Positions 1-8,365 of a stretch of DNA of 64,000 nucleotides are shown piece after piece. Below the pieces are notes generated by a model. It made no database searches, was not told where the DNA came from, and worked only from the letters and a program-made list of their open reading frames with translations. The position numbers were made by a program, and so were the translations under genes. The stretch lies in NCBI GenBank assembly GCA_937995655.1, contig CALKJI010000005.1:1-64000 (forward strand), given 5' to 3'. The DNA comes from an uncultured Pseudothermotoga sp. (GTDB lineage Bacteria; Thermotogota; Thermotogae; Thermotogales; DSM-5069). The stretch's first letter is position 1. Every line of letters starts with the position of its first letter.

Positions 1-1077
1 TTCTCCTTCCTTGGCTGCACTGTTGACCTGTGAAGCCCTCTCTGTAAGATTCTGTGCAGACCTTGATACATTCTGTGCACTGGCTGCTACTTCTTCTATA
101 CCACTTGTCACCTCTTGTATAGATGCACTTACGTTCTGTGCGCTCTTGTTCACATCTTCCATCTGCGAAGTCAACTCTTCACTTTTGGTAAGAACTTGTT
201 GCAATACCGATGCCAATCTCTGATTTGAAGATGAGATATTATTTGAATTCTCATCGATTCTCAAAACTAATGCAGAAAGATTTTCTGCCATCTTGTTTAA
301 TGCCATAGAAAGATTTACGAATTCTTTGCTTCTAAAATTCGATGCGATTCGATAGGTCAAATCTCCCTCACTTACCTTTGCAATGGCTTCAGATAAAGCA
401 GAGAAAGGTCTTATCAAAATAAATTGGACGAAGAGTATTCCGACGATTGTTGCAACGATGATGATTATTATTGAAAGGATTGCTAGGTTTTTAAGGAACT
501 CCTTCCGTGAATTAGCGACAATGGTATTTATGGTTTGTTGAGGTACACCAACAAAGAGAATACCTATGACATTATTTTTTTCATCGAAAATTGGGTCATA
601 TCCTGTTGCGTAGTCCTTACCCAATATTTTTGCTTGTCCAAGATATCTTTGTTTTTGCACAATGGGTCCGTAGGCTGCACTGTCCTTCCCTAAGTATGTA
701 CCGACGGCTCTTGTCCCATCATCTTTGCGAATAGAAGTTGCAACTCTTATAAAATCATCATTTTGGGCTTGAAAGATAGTGGCAACGATGTTCATCTGTT
801 TGCTGATCTTATCAACAACTTCGAACCTGTCTTTGATTGGTTTTCCATCTTTGTCAACAAGTTGAGAATTTTGGAGCCTTAAAGTACCATATTCGTATTT
901 CACGTATTCTCTTAGAACCTCAAGGGCGCCGTTGAGCATGTTTTGATACATCTGATTGGATAGTGCTGAAGCGATTTTCTGATTTTGACCTATCATTACA
1001 ACAATGAGTGGAACCAATGTGATGAAAACGATCATTAAGACAAGCAATATACCATAGAACTTCAAAGACACTCTCAC
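1..1077 (-). CDS. Methyl-accepting chemotaxis protein, C-terminus cut by window edge
   Basis: The visible 359 residues form a classical transmembrane chemoreceptor that senses a ligand outside the cell and signals to CheA/CheW inside. In order: TM1 at about residues 7-29, an extracytoplasmic Cache-type sensor to about residue 190 (it contains GTYLGKDSAAYGP and YDPIFDEKNNVIGILFVGVP, as in Cache_3/Cache_2 receptors), TM2 at about 196-219, a HAMP linker, then the start of the helical signalling domain rich in SAQNVS-type repeats. The conserved signalling tip lies beyond the window. The start is GTG at 1077 behind GGAGGG; a second GTG two codons later is possible. A likely -10 (TATAAT on the minus strand) lies at 1115-1120. 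The ligand cannot be read from the sequence. Confidence 0.9.
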   Translation of the reverse strand, partial: MRVSLKFYGILLVLMIVFITLVPLIVVMIGQNQKIASALSNQMYQNMLNGALEVLREYVKYEYGTLRLQNSQLVDKDGKPIKDRFEVVDKISKQMNIVATIFQAQNDDFIRVATSIRKDDGTRAVGTYLGKDSAAYGPIVQKQRYLGQAKILGKDYATGYDPIFDEKNNVIGILFVGVPQQTINTIVANSRKEFLKNLAILSIIIIIVATIVGILFVQFILIRPFSALSEAIAKVSEGDLTYRIASNFRSKEFVNLSMALNKMAENLSALVLRIDENSNNISSSNQRLASVLQQVLTKSEELTSQMEDVNKSAQNVSASIQEVTSGIEEVAASAQNVSRSAQNLTERASQVNSAAKEGE

Positions 1078-1251
1078 AGAAGATCCCTCCTTAAAATTAG
1101 AAGCTAATAATTTGATTATAAAAAATTCTACATAAAAAATTACGTAAAGGTTTTTTGAGTGTAAACAAGAACAGGTCACCTTGTACTTGGAAATGATAAA
1201 TAAGCTCTAAGACTCTTTCTGATATAAGGAAAGACAGTTGCTGTGATTCCC

Positions 1252-1267
1252 TAGAATATGAATTCTA
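1252..1267. repeat. Short inverted repeat in the MCP-lpd divergent intergenic region
   Basis: TAGAAT-ATGA-ATTCTA is a perfect 6-bp inverted repeat with a 4-nt loop, about 65 bp upstream of the promoter of the dehydrogenase operon. It could be an operator half-site pair or chance; no matching regulator is adjacent. The rest of the roughly 310-bp gap holds the MCP -10 at 1115-1120 and the lpd promoter at 1332-1360; I see no other gene in it. Confidence 0.25.
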
Positions 1268-1331
1268 TGTTACTGATCTGTTGTTTCATAAATTTAGGTT
1301 AGCTCTCCTTTACTTTGGTGATATCTCTAAT

Positions 1332-1360
1332 TTGAAGAATTTTGATACAAATGGTACAAT
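1332..1360 (+). promoter_or_regulatory. Sigma70-type promoter of the lpd/dehydrogenase operon
   Basis: TTGAAG (1332-1337), a 17-bp spacer and TACAAT (1355-1360) predict transcription from about 1367. That leaves a leader of about 20 nt carrying AGGAGG at 1375-1380. This placement excludes the upstream in-frame ATG at 1281 and supports the TTG start at 1389. Confidence 0.6.
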
Positions 1361-1388
1361 TTTCTTGCCAGACCAGGAGGTGATTGTT

Positions 1389-2744
1389 TTGTACGACGCA
1401 GTCGTAATAGGTGCTGGTCCAGGAGGATACGTTGCTGCGATAAAACTGGGGCAGAGAGGCAAAAAGGTTGCCTTGGTGGAAAAATCATTGGTTGGTGGTA
1501 CTTGTACAAACTGGGGCTGTATTCCGACCAAAGCCCTTTTGAGTAGTACTCATCTTTACTCAGAGCTTTCAGAAAAGGCAAAGCAGCTGGGTATCAATGC
1601 ACAAGATCTACATTACGACTTTGCTGCTATGAAAGGTCACATGAACAAAGTGGTCACCATGTCCAGAAAAGGTATTGAGTATTTATTGAAAAAATACAAC
1701 GTTGAGCTGATAAACTCAGAGGCAAAGATTGAATCACCAAACTTTGTTCGGGCTGGAGATGTAAAACTTGAGACCAAGAACGTGGTTATTGCAACTGGCT
1801 CTTTCCCATCATTGATTCCACCCTTTGATAGAGTGCCTGGTGTTTGGACAAGTGACGATGTCTTCAAAATGGAAAAGCTTCCAGAAAGTATCTTGATCGT
1901 TGGTGGAGGGGTAATAGGTGTGGAATTTGCCACCTTTTTCTCTGCGTTGAAAATACCCGTCACAATTGTTGAGCTCATGGAACATATACTTCCAACAGAA
2001 GACAGGGATGTGGCAGATATTGTCGGCAAATCTCTTAGGAAAAGAGGAGTTCAAATATATGAATCTTCAAAGGTTACCGATCTTCAAACGACCGATCAAG
2101 GTTTTAGATGTGTTATAGAGACTAAAGAAGGAACCATAGAAAGGTTAGCACAGAAGGTTCTTGTTTCTGTAGGTAGGAAACCAAAGATTACTGAAGATGT
2201 GAAGGCGCTTGGTATTGAGATACAAAGAGGTATAAAGACCAACGTCAGAATGCAGACGAATATCCCAAACATCTATGCAGTTGGAGATGTGAGAGGTCAA
2301 ATAATGTTAGCCCATGTTGCAATGTACGAGGGTGTAATTGCTGCAAAGAATATTTGTGGTGAGGAAACACAGATGGACTATTCTGCCGTGCCCAATGTTA
2401 TCTTCTCAAATCCAGAAGTTGCAAGTGTAGGTGTTCATGAAAAAGACGTCGATCCTTCAAAGGTTAAGATCTTCTCATTCCCACTTAGTGCAAACGGAAG
2501 GGCAAGAACTATAGTTGAGAGAGAAGGATTCGCCAAAGTCATCGCTGACAGAGAAACGATGAATATTCTGGGAATGACAATCGTTGGGCCTTCTGCGACT
2601 GACATGATAATGGAAGGTGTGATAGCTGTCAGAAACAAACTGAATGCGAAGGAACTTGAGGAATCTATCCATCCACATCCTACTTTGAGCGAAATGATAC
2701 TCGGCGCCATCGAAGGTATTGTAGAAATGCCAATACATCTATGA
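1389..2744 (+). CDS. lpdA: Dihydrolipoamide dehydrogenase-like FAD/NAD disulfide oxidoreductase
   Basis: A 451-residue class I pyridine nucleotide-disulfide oxidoreductase that would pass electrons between NAD(H), FAD and a redox-active disulfide. Visible: FAD motif GAGPGG at residues 8-13, the disulfide CTNWGC (Cys39/Cys44), the NAD-binding GGGVIG near 180, the second FAD motif with AVGD near 300, and C-terminal HPHPTLSE carrying the His-Glu pair. There is no fused lipoyl domain, and no E1/E2 or glycine-cleavage H protein is nearby. Start: TTG at 1389, 8 nt after AGGAGG. It heads an operon with three dehydrogenase subunits (47-bp gap to the next start), so it may serve that complex rather than pyruvate dehydrogenase. 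Family assignment is firm; the physiological partner is inferred. Confidence 0.88.
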   Translation: MYDAVVIGAGPGGYVAAIKLGQRGKKVALVEKSLVGGTCTNWGCIPTKALLSSTHLYSELSEKAKQLGINAQDLHYDFAAMKGHMNKVVTMSRKGIEYLLKKYNVELINSEAKIESPNFVRAGDVKLETKNVVIATGSFPSLIPPFDRVPGVWTSDDVFKMEKLPESILIVGGGVIGVEFATFFSALKIPVTIVELMEHILPTEDRDVADIVGKSLRKRGVQIYESSKVTDLQTTDQGFRCVIETKEGTIERLAQKVLVSVGRKPKITEDVKALGIEIQRGIKTNVRMQTNIPNIYAVGDVRGQIMLAHVAMYEGVIAAKNICGEETQMDYSAVPNVIFSNPEVASVGVHEKDVDPSKVKIFSFPLSANGRARTIVEREGFAKVIADRETMNILGMTIVGPSATDMIMEGVIAVRNKLNAKELEESIHPHPTLSEMILGAIEGIVEMPIHL

Positions 2745-2794
2745 TATATGGGGGCGCTTTAAGCTCCCTTCATAAATTCATGGAGGTGGTGTCT

Positions 2795-3103
2795 TTGCGC
2801 AGGATAATCACTCACCCGATATTTAATGTTGAAAAAACAAAGACTGTGAGATTCTTTTTTGAGGGCAGAGAACTTGAAGCTTTTGAAGGAGAAACGATAG
2901 CTGCGGCATTGGTTGCAAACGGGATTGATGTCTTTGGAATGACAGAACAATCGAGGCCCCGAGGGTTTTATTGTGCCATAGGCAAATGCTCTTCATGCCT
3001 GATGATCGTTGACGACGTTCCAAATGTTCGAAGCTGTATCACACTCGTAAAGGAAGGAATGAAAGTGAAGCGACAAATTGGTAGAGGTGAAATAACATGG
3101 TAA
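2795..3103 (+). CDS. Small [2Fe-2S] subunit of a FAD-dependent dehydrogenase (Fer2_4 type)
   Basis: A 102-residue ferredoxin-like subunit. Cysteines at residues 60, 65, 68 and 81 give C-x4-C-x2-C-x12-C, the plant-type [2Fe-2S] pattern of the Fer2_4 family found as the small subunit of sarcosine oxidase, HcnA and related amino-acid dehydrogenases. It would relay electrons between the flavin subunits encoded by the next two genes. The start is taken as TTG at 2795, 7 nt after GGAGGT; an in-frame ATG at 2780 lies before that site. Its stop overlaps the next gene by 7 nt, indicating translational coupling. Confidence 0.82.
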   Translation: MRRIITHPIFNVEKTKTVRFFFEGRELEAFEGETIAAALVANGIDVFGMTEQSRPRGFYCAIGKCSSCLMIVDDVPNVRSCITLVKEGMKVKRQIGRGEITW

Positions 3104-4899
3104 AAACAGATTTTTTGATAATCGGAGGTGGGCCAGCTGGTTTATGTGCGGCAATTGAGGCAAGTAAAAGGAATGTGAAAACATTGATCGTTGATGAAGG
3201 TGTAGAACTTGGTGGACAACTTGTCAAACAGACGCACAAATTTTTTGGACACGAGGGATTCTATGCGTCGGTTAGGGGTTTTGAAATAGCAAAGAGACTA
3301 ATATCAGAACTTGGTGAAAATGTTACAGTGATGAAACAAACAACTGTGACTGGTATTTACGAAGATGTTATAACCGCTTACGATAGGGAGAAAGATCTTG
3401 TCATTGAAATAGAACCAAAATACATTCTTATCTCTGTTGGTGCCAGTGAGCGATTCATTCCTTTCGAAAATAATTATCTTCCAGGTGTATACGGTGCAGG
3501 TGCTGTACAGACACTTATGAATCAGTTTAAGGTTTTGCCTGGTAGGAGAGTTTTGATGATTGGATCTGGCAACATTGGCTTGATTGTTTCTTATCAACTC
3601 TTACAGGCGGGCGCACAAGTTGCTGCGATCGTAGAGATAGCAGATAGAGTTGGAGGTTATCAGGTTCACGCTGATAAAGTGAAAAGGCTCGGTGTTCCAA
3701 TACTACTTAGGCACACAATCAAAAAGGCAATCGGAGAAGAAAAAGTTGAAGGTGCTGTGGTCGTCCAAGTTGATGAAAATTTCAACATGATCCCTGGAAC
3801 AGAAAAGGAGTTCGCCGTTGATGTGATATGTGTCGCCGTTGGACTTGTCCCATCGGTTGAACTTGCCCACATGGCTGGTGTAAAGATCGAATACATTCCC
3901 GAGCTGGGAGGATATGTACCTTACAGAGACAGCCATATGAGGACCAATATCAGAAACATCTTCGTTGCTGGAGATCTTGCTGGGATCGAAGAAGCAACTA
4001 CTGCTATGATAGAGGGTAGGATAGCTGGGCTTGCCGTTTCACAGGAAATCACGGGCCAGAACCTTGGATTTGAACTTGAAAAGATGCAAGAAGAGTTGAT
4101 CGAATTCAGATCTGGGCCATTCTCCCATAAGGTCCGAAAAGGGTTGGAAAGATTCTTCCCACAATATGTGAGAGATTATTCCAAAAATTCGCAGCGAGAT
4201 CTTGGACCAGCAACAAAGTTGAGACCCATAATAGAATGTTACGAAAATATACCATGTAACCCTTGCCAGACATCTTGTCCCTCTGGGGCAATCACCGTTC
4301 CTGGTAACATAAACAGCTTACCAGTCATTGACTATTCAAAGTGCACCAGTTGCGGGATATGCGTGATGAAATGCCCTGGCCTTGCAATTTTCATGGTTCA
4401 AGAGAACTATCAACCTGGCAAAGACTTGGTAGTGATACCCTACGAGTTTTTGCCGCTGCCCGAGAAGGGAGAAACGGTAATCGCTCTTGATCGTGATGGT
4501 GAAGAGGTGGCACAGGCAGAGATTTTGAAGGTCGTCAAGTCTGCCAATAAGACTCATTTAGTGTATATGTTGGTGCCTGCCGGATTGACGCAAACCGTTA
4601 GAGGTTTTCGCATTCCACAGAAGGCTCATTCATTGGTCTGTAGGTGTGAAGAAGTAAGTGTAGAGGAAATTGAAAAAGCAATAGATGAAGGTTATACAGA
4701 TTATGAAGAACTCAGGAGATATTTGAGAATTGGTATGGGACCTTGTGGTGGAAGAACTTGCAGAGTGATAACACTTGGAATTCTTGCAAGAAAGACAAGA
4801 AAGAATATTAAAGAGATTGGTTTTGGTACATTCAGACCACCTTCGATGCCAATTAAGTTTGATTCCATAATCAAAGGAGAGATTAAGGATGAAAAATGA
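3097..4899 (+). CDS. FAD/NAD(P) oxidoreductase subunit fused to 4Fe-4S and BFD-like [2Fe-2S] domains
   Basis: A 600-residue iron-sulfur flavoprotein. Domains in order: FAD-binding Rossmann fold (GGGPAG at 10-15), an inserted NAD(P) domain (GSGNIG near 153), a dicluster ferredoxin-like segment at about 385-432 (CNPCQTSCPSG, then CTSCGICVMKCPG), and a C-terminal BFD-like [2Fe-2S] domain at about 512-560 (CRCEE and GPCGGRTC). This matches the alpha/HcnB/SoxA-like subunit of dye-linked proline dehydrogenases and related amino-acid dehydrogenases. The ferredoxin and BFD parts, separate small subunits in some archaeal complexes, are fused here. It overlaps both neighbours (7 and 11 nt). The terminal acceptor is not evident; NAD+ or ferredoxin is plausible. 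Confidence 0.85.
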   Translation: MVKTDFLIIGGGPAGLCAAIEASKRNVKTLIVDEGVELGGQLVKQTHKFFGHEGFYASVRGFEIAKRLISELGENVTVMKQTTVTGIYEDVITAYDREKDLVIEIEPKYILISVGASERFIPFENNYLPGVYGAGAVQTLMNQFKVLPGRRVLMIGSGNIGLIVSYQLLQAGAQVAAIVEIADRVGGYQVHADKVKRLGVPILLRHTIKKAIGEEKVEGAVVVQVDENFNMIPGTEKEFAVDVICVAVGLVPSVELAHMAGVKIEYIPELGGYVPYRDSHMRTNIRNIFVAGDLAGIEEATTAMIEGRIAGLAVSQEITGQNLGFELEKMQEELIEFRSGPFSHKVRKGLERFFPQYVRDYSKNSQRDLGPATKLRPIIECYENIPCNPCQTSCPSGAITVPGNINSLPVIDYSKCTSCGICVMKCPGLAIFMVQENYQPGKDLVVIPYEFLPLPEKGETVIALDRDGEEVAQAEILKVVKSANKTHLVYMLVPAGLTQTVRGFRIPQKAHSLVCRCEEVSVEEIEKAIDEGYTDYEELRRYLRIGMGPCGGRTCRVITLGILARKTRKNIKEIGFGTFRPPSMPIKFDSIIKGEIKDEK

Positions 4900-6028
4900 A
4901 TATAGAGTGGCAATCATAGGTGGAGGCATAGTTGGGTGCTCAGTAGCATACCACCTTGCAAAATTTGGTGAGAGCGATGTGGTAGTTTTTGAGAAAGATT
5001 ATTTGAGTTCTGGTTCTACTGGAAGATGTGCAGGCGGTATAAGGCAACAGTGGAGTTCACCACACAACGTGATATTGGCTATGAGAAGCGTTTCGCTCTT
5101 TGAGAAACTTTCCCGTGAAACAGATATTGATATAGAGTACAAACAGGGAGGATACCTGGTTCTGTCTTATGACGACCAAGAAGCCGTACAATTTGAAAAG
5201 AATGTTCAAATGCAAAGGGAATTAGGATTAGATGTTCAGATCTTTACACCCAGACAGATTAAGGAAAGGTTCCCCTATGTAAATGTTCATGAAGTTAGGC
5301 TGGCTACCTTCTGCCAGACGGATGGTCATGCAAACCCACACCTTGCAAATTTTGCCTATGCAAGAGCTGCCCGAAAACTAGGTGTAGATATATTAACCCA
5401 CACAGAGGTTGTCGCCGTTGAGGTCCTTCACAGTGGATTTAAATTGTTTACCAACAAAGGCGCAGTGAGATCTCAGATATTGATAAATGCAGCTGGGCCA
5501 TACTCAAGAGAGGTTGCAAAAATGGTTGGAATGGATCTGCCTACAGAAAGTTATAGACACCAAATAATGGTGACAGAAGCAGTCAAGAATTTCTTCGATC
5601 CGATGGCAATAAGTTTCTCTGGGAATTTCTACATGAGACAGACCAAACATGGACACTTCATAATGGGCCAGGGTGACATAGATGAAAAACCAGGTTTGAA
5701 CAACAACGTTACATACAAATTTGAAAAAGAAATGGCAAGGAAGATGAGCAAGATCTTTCCTTTTCTATCGAAGTTGAGAATTGTACGTCACTGGTCTGGA
5801 CATTACAATATGTCACCAGATGCACAGCCAATCATTGGTGAATCACCAAAGATAGAGGGCTTTTATTACGCGGTAGGATTCAGCGGACATGGATTCATGC
5901 TCGCACCAGCCGTCGGTGAAGCGATCGCACAACTCATATTGTTGGGTAAAACCATCGAGGTTGATATCAGTGAACTGAACATCAATAGATTCGAAAAAGG
6001 TATCGTACGTGAAAAGAACGTGGTTTAG
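4889..6028 (+). CDS. FAD-dependent amino-acid dehydrogenase subunit (DAO family; proline/sarcosine type)
   Basis: A 379-residue flavoprotein of the D-amino-acid oxidase fold, probably the catalytic subunit that oxidises a secondary or small amino acid. It has GGGIVG at 11-16, the FAD-contacting STGRCAGGIRQQW stretch near 47-60, and a C-terminal GFSGHGFMLAPAVGE, typical of the sarcosine oxidase beta/L-proline dehydrogenase beta/HcnC group. SD AAGGAG lies before the ATG, which overlaps the upstream gene by 11 nt. With the two preceding genes it makes a heterotrimer in which electrons would pass from substrate FAD through Fe-S centres to the second FAD. The substrate (proline, sarcosine, glycine or an opine) cannot be decided from motifs alone. 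Confidence 0.82.
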   Translation: MKNEYRVAIIGGGIVGCSVAYHLAKFGESDVVVFEKDYLSSGSTGRCAGGIRQQWSSPHNVILAMRSVSLFEKLSRETDIDIEYKQGGYLVLSYDDQEAVQFEKNVQMQRELGLDVQIFTPRQIKERFPYVNVHEVRLATFCQTDGHANPHLANFAYARAARKLGVDILTHTEVVAVEVLHSGFKLFTNKGAVRSQILINAAGPYSREVAKMVGMDLPTESYRHQIMVTEAVKNFFDPMAISFSGNFYMRQTKHGHFIMGQGDIDEKPGLNNNVTYKFEKEMARKMSKIFPFLSKLRIVRHWSGHYNMSPDAQPIIGESPKIEGFYYAVGFSGHGFMLAPAVGEAIAQLILLGKTIEVDISELNINRFEKGIVREKNVV

Positions 6029-6036
6029 GAGGAACC

Positions 6037-6540
6037 GTGTTGCTTAAAAAGCTTACTTTTCTCTTAGTTTGGGTTGCGTTGACGGTGGCTATTTTGTATT
6101 TCTTCTACTTGTCTGGGTCGCAGGGACTGACAAGAATCTTTTTGCCTCTGTCCTTTGTGGCAATCGTGGTTTCTCTCATACAGGGACCTGTTGCTTCTGT
6201 TCTAGTGGTACTTTTAGGGGTGATTGCGAGCTTTTTCGCAACGGGTTTACCAAGTGCCCAATTCATGATACCAGCCGTTGTTGAATCGACTGTATCAGGC
6301 TTGTCAGCAACTTTCTTCTACAGGAAAACGAATAGTTTATACCTTGCAATACTATTAGCTTTCTTGGCTTCGAGGGTACTTTTAATTGTTTTGGTATATT
6401 TGTTCCGTGTAGATTTTGAGATAGCCATGGATCTTTTGATAGGTCTGGTTGGTTTGGGATTGCAACTCGTTTTTATCCCGATGGTTCACAAAATTCTGGT
6501 AAAATCATTTAGTATCCAAAATCAAAAGGGAGGTATTTAA
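6037..6540 (+). CDS. Small integral membrane protein, possibly ECF-transporter S-component-like
   Basis: A 167-residue, almost entirely hydrophobic protein with five or six predicted TM helices and a short basic C-terminus. I do not recognise the family with certainty. A region near residues 70-95 (FATGLPSAQFMIPAVVESTV followed by SGL) is reminiscent of the P-x-x-x-E-x-x-x-x-G-L signature of ECF-type vitamin-uptake S components, and the length fits, but this is only a suggestion. The GTG at 6037 lies 4 nt after AGGAGG and the next codon, TTG at 6040, 7 nt after it; either could be the start. It directly follows the dehydrogenase operon and precedes yajC by 1 nt. Confidence 0.6.
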   Translation: MLLKKLTFLLVWVALTVAILYFFYLSGSQGLTRIFLPLSFVAIVVSLIQGPVASVLVVLLGVIASFFATGLPSAQFMIPAVVESTVSGLSATFFYRKTNSLYLAILLAFLASRVLLIVLVYLFRVDFEIAMDLLIGLVGLGLQLVFIPMVHKILVKSFSIQNQKGGI

Positions 6541-6541
6541 G

Positions 6542-6922
6542 GTGCAAATAATTTACGGCGCAGTACCAGGAGGAACAAGTAGCACTCCAAGCACGACTGC
6601 AACTGGATCAGGTTTTAGTTTCATTTTTCTATTGGTGATCCTTTTTGCAATGTTCTACTTTCTCATGATTCTTCCACAAAGAAGGAGAGAAAAACAGTTT
6701 CGTGATATGATCTCCAATATGAGACGTGGTGATACTGTTATAACCGTTGGAGGGATTGTGGGAAAGATCATAGACATCAAGAAGGATACTGTCAAGATCA
6801 AGACAGCTATGACAACAGAACTTGAAATCACAAAAAGGGCTATAGCAACGGTTTTGAAGGAAGAGGTTAAAGAGAAAGAAGAAACAAAGGAACAGGAGGA
6901 AAAAGATAAGGAACAAAACTAA
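6542..6922 (+). CDS. yajC: Preprotein translocase accessory subunit YajC
   Basis: A 126-residue YajC, the single-span auxiliary subunit of the Sec holotranslocon. A short Gly/Ser/Thr-rich N-terminus is followed by one TM helix at about residues 25-45, the conserved LPQRRREKQF turn, then the cytosolic domain with RRGDTVITVGGIVGKI. The tail is very rich in Glu and Lys. GTG start at 6542 behind GGGAGGT. It sits immediately upstream of secD and secF, the canonical arrangement. Confidence 0.93.
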   Translation: MQIIYGAVPGGTSSTPSTTATGSGFSFIFLLVILFAMFYFLMILPQRRREKQFRDMISNMRRGDTVITVGGIVGKIIDIKKDTVKIKTAMTTELEITKRAIATVLKEEVKEKEETKEQEEKDKEQN

Positions 6923-6937
6923 GGAGGGAACACAATC

Positions 6938-8365
6938 ATGAGAGCGAACAGAGTGAGACTTATAGTTGTGATTGCTGTTATTTTTGCTGCCTTGCTCGCC
7001 TTGTTGTGGCCCACCAAAGGGCAAACTTACAAAGGATTAGCGGCGATTTTTCAACGTATTCCCTTGGGGCTGGACATCAAAGGTGGAGCTCGTTTGGAGT
7101 ACAAGGTTGAGGTAGAGCAAGGAGTGGAAAATCCAAGTGAAGTCATTGACAATGTTTGGACGGTTTTAAGGAATAGACTCGATGCAGCAGGATATACAGA
7201 GGCAACTGTGAGGAAAACTTTTAGAGAAAACAATTCTTTCATAGTTATTGAAATACCAGCTGCAACAGATACAACAAAGGCTGAAAAATTACTTGGTTCA
7301 ACAGGGATAATGTATTTTGGACAGGTTTTGGAGGAAAGCCAAGTTGATCCCCAAACTGACCCAAGGTTGAGGGATCTGGCTAAGGTAAAGAGAGGCGAAT
7401 GGCTCCCTGCAAGAGAGGGGAAGACTTGGTATCTTGTCAGGCAGGAAATAATGCTTATAAGGGATTTGAAACTGATCTCACCACAGATAATTTTAGCAAA
7501 TCCTGTTCCTGAAACCCGTGCAGGAAGGTTTGGATATAAGGTGACTTTTGAGCTAGCGAGCAAGGATGCGGAACTCTTCAAAAAGATCACGCAGCAGCTG
7601 GTCGTGCCAGAATCTTCCATCGGAAGCGCTGCAGCAAAGGAAAAGCGTCTTGCCATCGTTCTGGATAATGTGGTGCAGTTTGCGGGTTATGTTGTATCGG
7701 TCATACCAGACGGAAAGGCTGAAATAACTGGCAATTTTACCATCGAAGAGGCAAAACAACTTGCAGCAATTCTGCGAAGCGGTGCCTTGCCAGCAAGACT
7801 GGAAAAGGTTTCAGCAGGATGGGTTGCACCATTACTTGGTTCAGATATCGTTAGGACTTCTCTTTGGGCAGGTGTCATAGGCTTAATAATTGTTTTTGGT
7901 TATATGATCGTTGTCTATGGTATACAGGGAGTTATTGCAGACATAGCATTGATTTACAACACCATACTGCTACTTGGTGTTTTAGCTGCGACTGGTTCAA
8001 TACTAACACTTCCAGGTATCGCTGGTATTATATTCACAATCGGGACAACGGTAGATGGAAACATAATTATTGCGGAAAGAATCAAAGAAGAATTAAGAGC
8101 CGGAAAATCGATAAAGGCAGCAATAACTTCGGGATTTGGTAGATGCTTCATCACACTGTTTGATGCCAATCTCACCACTATTATTGCTGGTTTGGCCCTG
8201 TACTACTTTGGTACTGGGACTGTCAAAGGATTCGCTACTACGTTGATCATAGGAGTTCTTGGAAGCTTTTTTGTTAATATAGTTCTTTCACGACTCTTGA
8301 CTGAAACTTTCAGCTCTCTGATTCGCAAACCAGCAGTCGCTGAAGAAGGGGGAGCTCAGTCATGA
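6938..8365 (+). CDS. secD: Protein translocase subunit SecD
   Basis: A 475-residue SecD, the ion-gradient-driven subunit that pulls secreted proteins from the translocon. TM1 at about residues 7-25 is followed by the diagnostic LGLDIKGG motif at about 42-49, a large extracytoplasmic P1 domain to about residue 285, and a C-terminal bundle of five TM helices with the TVDGNIII motif of the RND-like fold. It is shorter than the E. coli protein, as usual for Gram-positive and thermophile SecD. AAGGAGGG precedes the ATG; the stop overlaps secF by 4 nt. Confidence 0.95.
   Translation: MRANRVRLIVVIAVIFAALLALLWPTKGQTYKGLAAIFQRIPLGLDIKGGARLEYKVEVEQGVENPSEVIDNVWTVLRNRLDAAGYTEATVRKTFRENNSFIVIEIPAATDTTKAEKLLGSTGIMYFGQVLEESQVDPQTDPRLRDLAKVKRGEWLPAREGKTWYLVRQEIMLIRDLKLISPQIILANPVPETRAGRFGYKVTFELASKDAELFKKITQQLVVPESSIGSAAAKEKRLAIVLDNVVQFAGYVVSVIPDGKAEITGNFTIEEAKQLAAILRSGALPARLEKVSAGWVAPLLGSDIVRTSLWAGVIGLIIVFGYMIVVYGIQGVIADIALIYNTILLLGVLAATGSILTLPGIAGIIFTIGTTVDGNIIIAERIKEELRAGKSIKAAITSGFGRCFITLFDANLTTIIAGLALYYFGTGTVKGFATTLIIGVLGSFFVNIVLSRLLTETFSSLIRKPAVAEEGGAQS

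Noticed and set aside
11-223. Plus-strand open frame at the window start
   Set aside because: It is antisense to the chemoreceptor signalling domain, whose reading frame is clear on the minus strand.
1281-1388. N-terminal extension of the Lpd-like protein from ATG 1281
   Set aside because: It crosses the predicted promoter (1332-1360) and has no SD. The family N-terminus begins at TTG 1389.
7051-7656. 201-codon minus-strand open frame inside secD
   Set aside because: It is antisense to an unmistakable secD, is rich in Ser and Thr as usual for shadow frames, and has no SD or neighbours.
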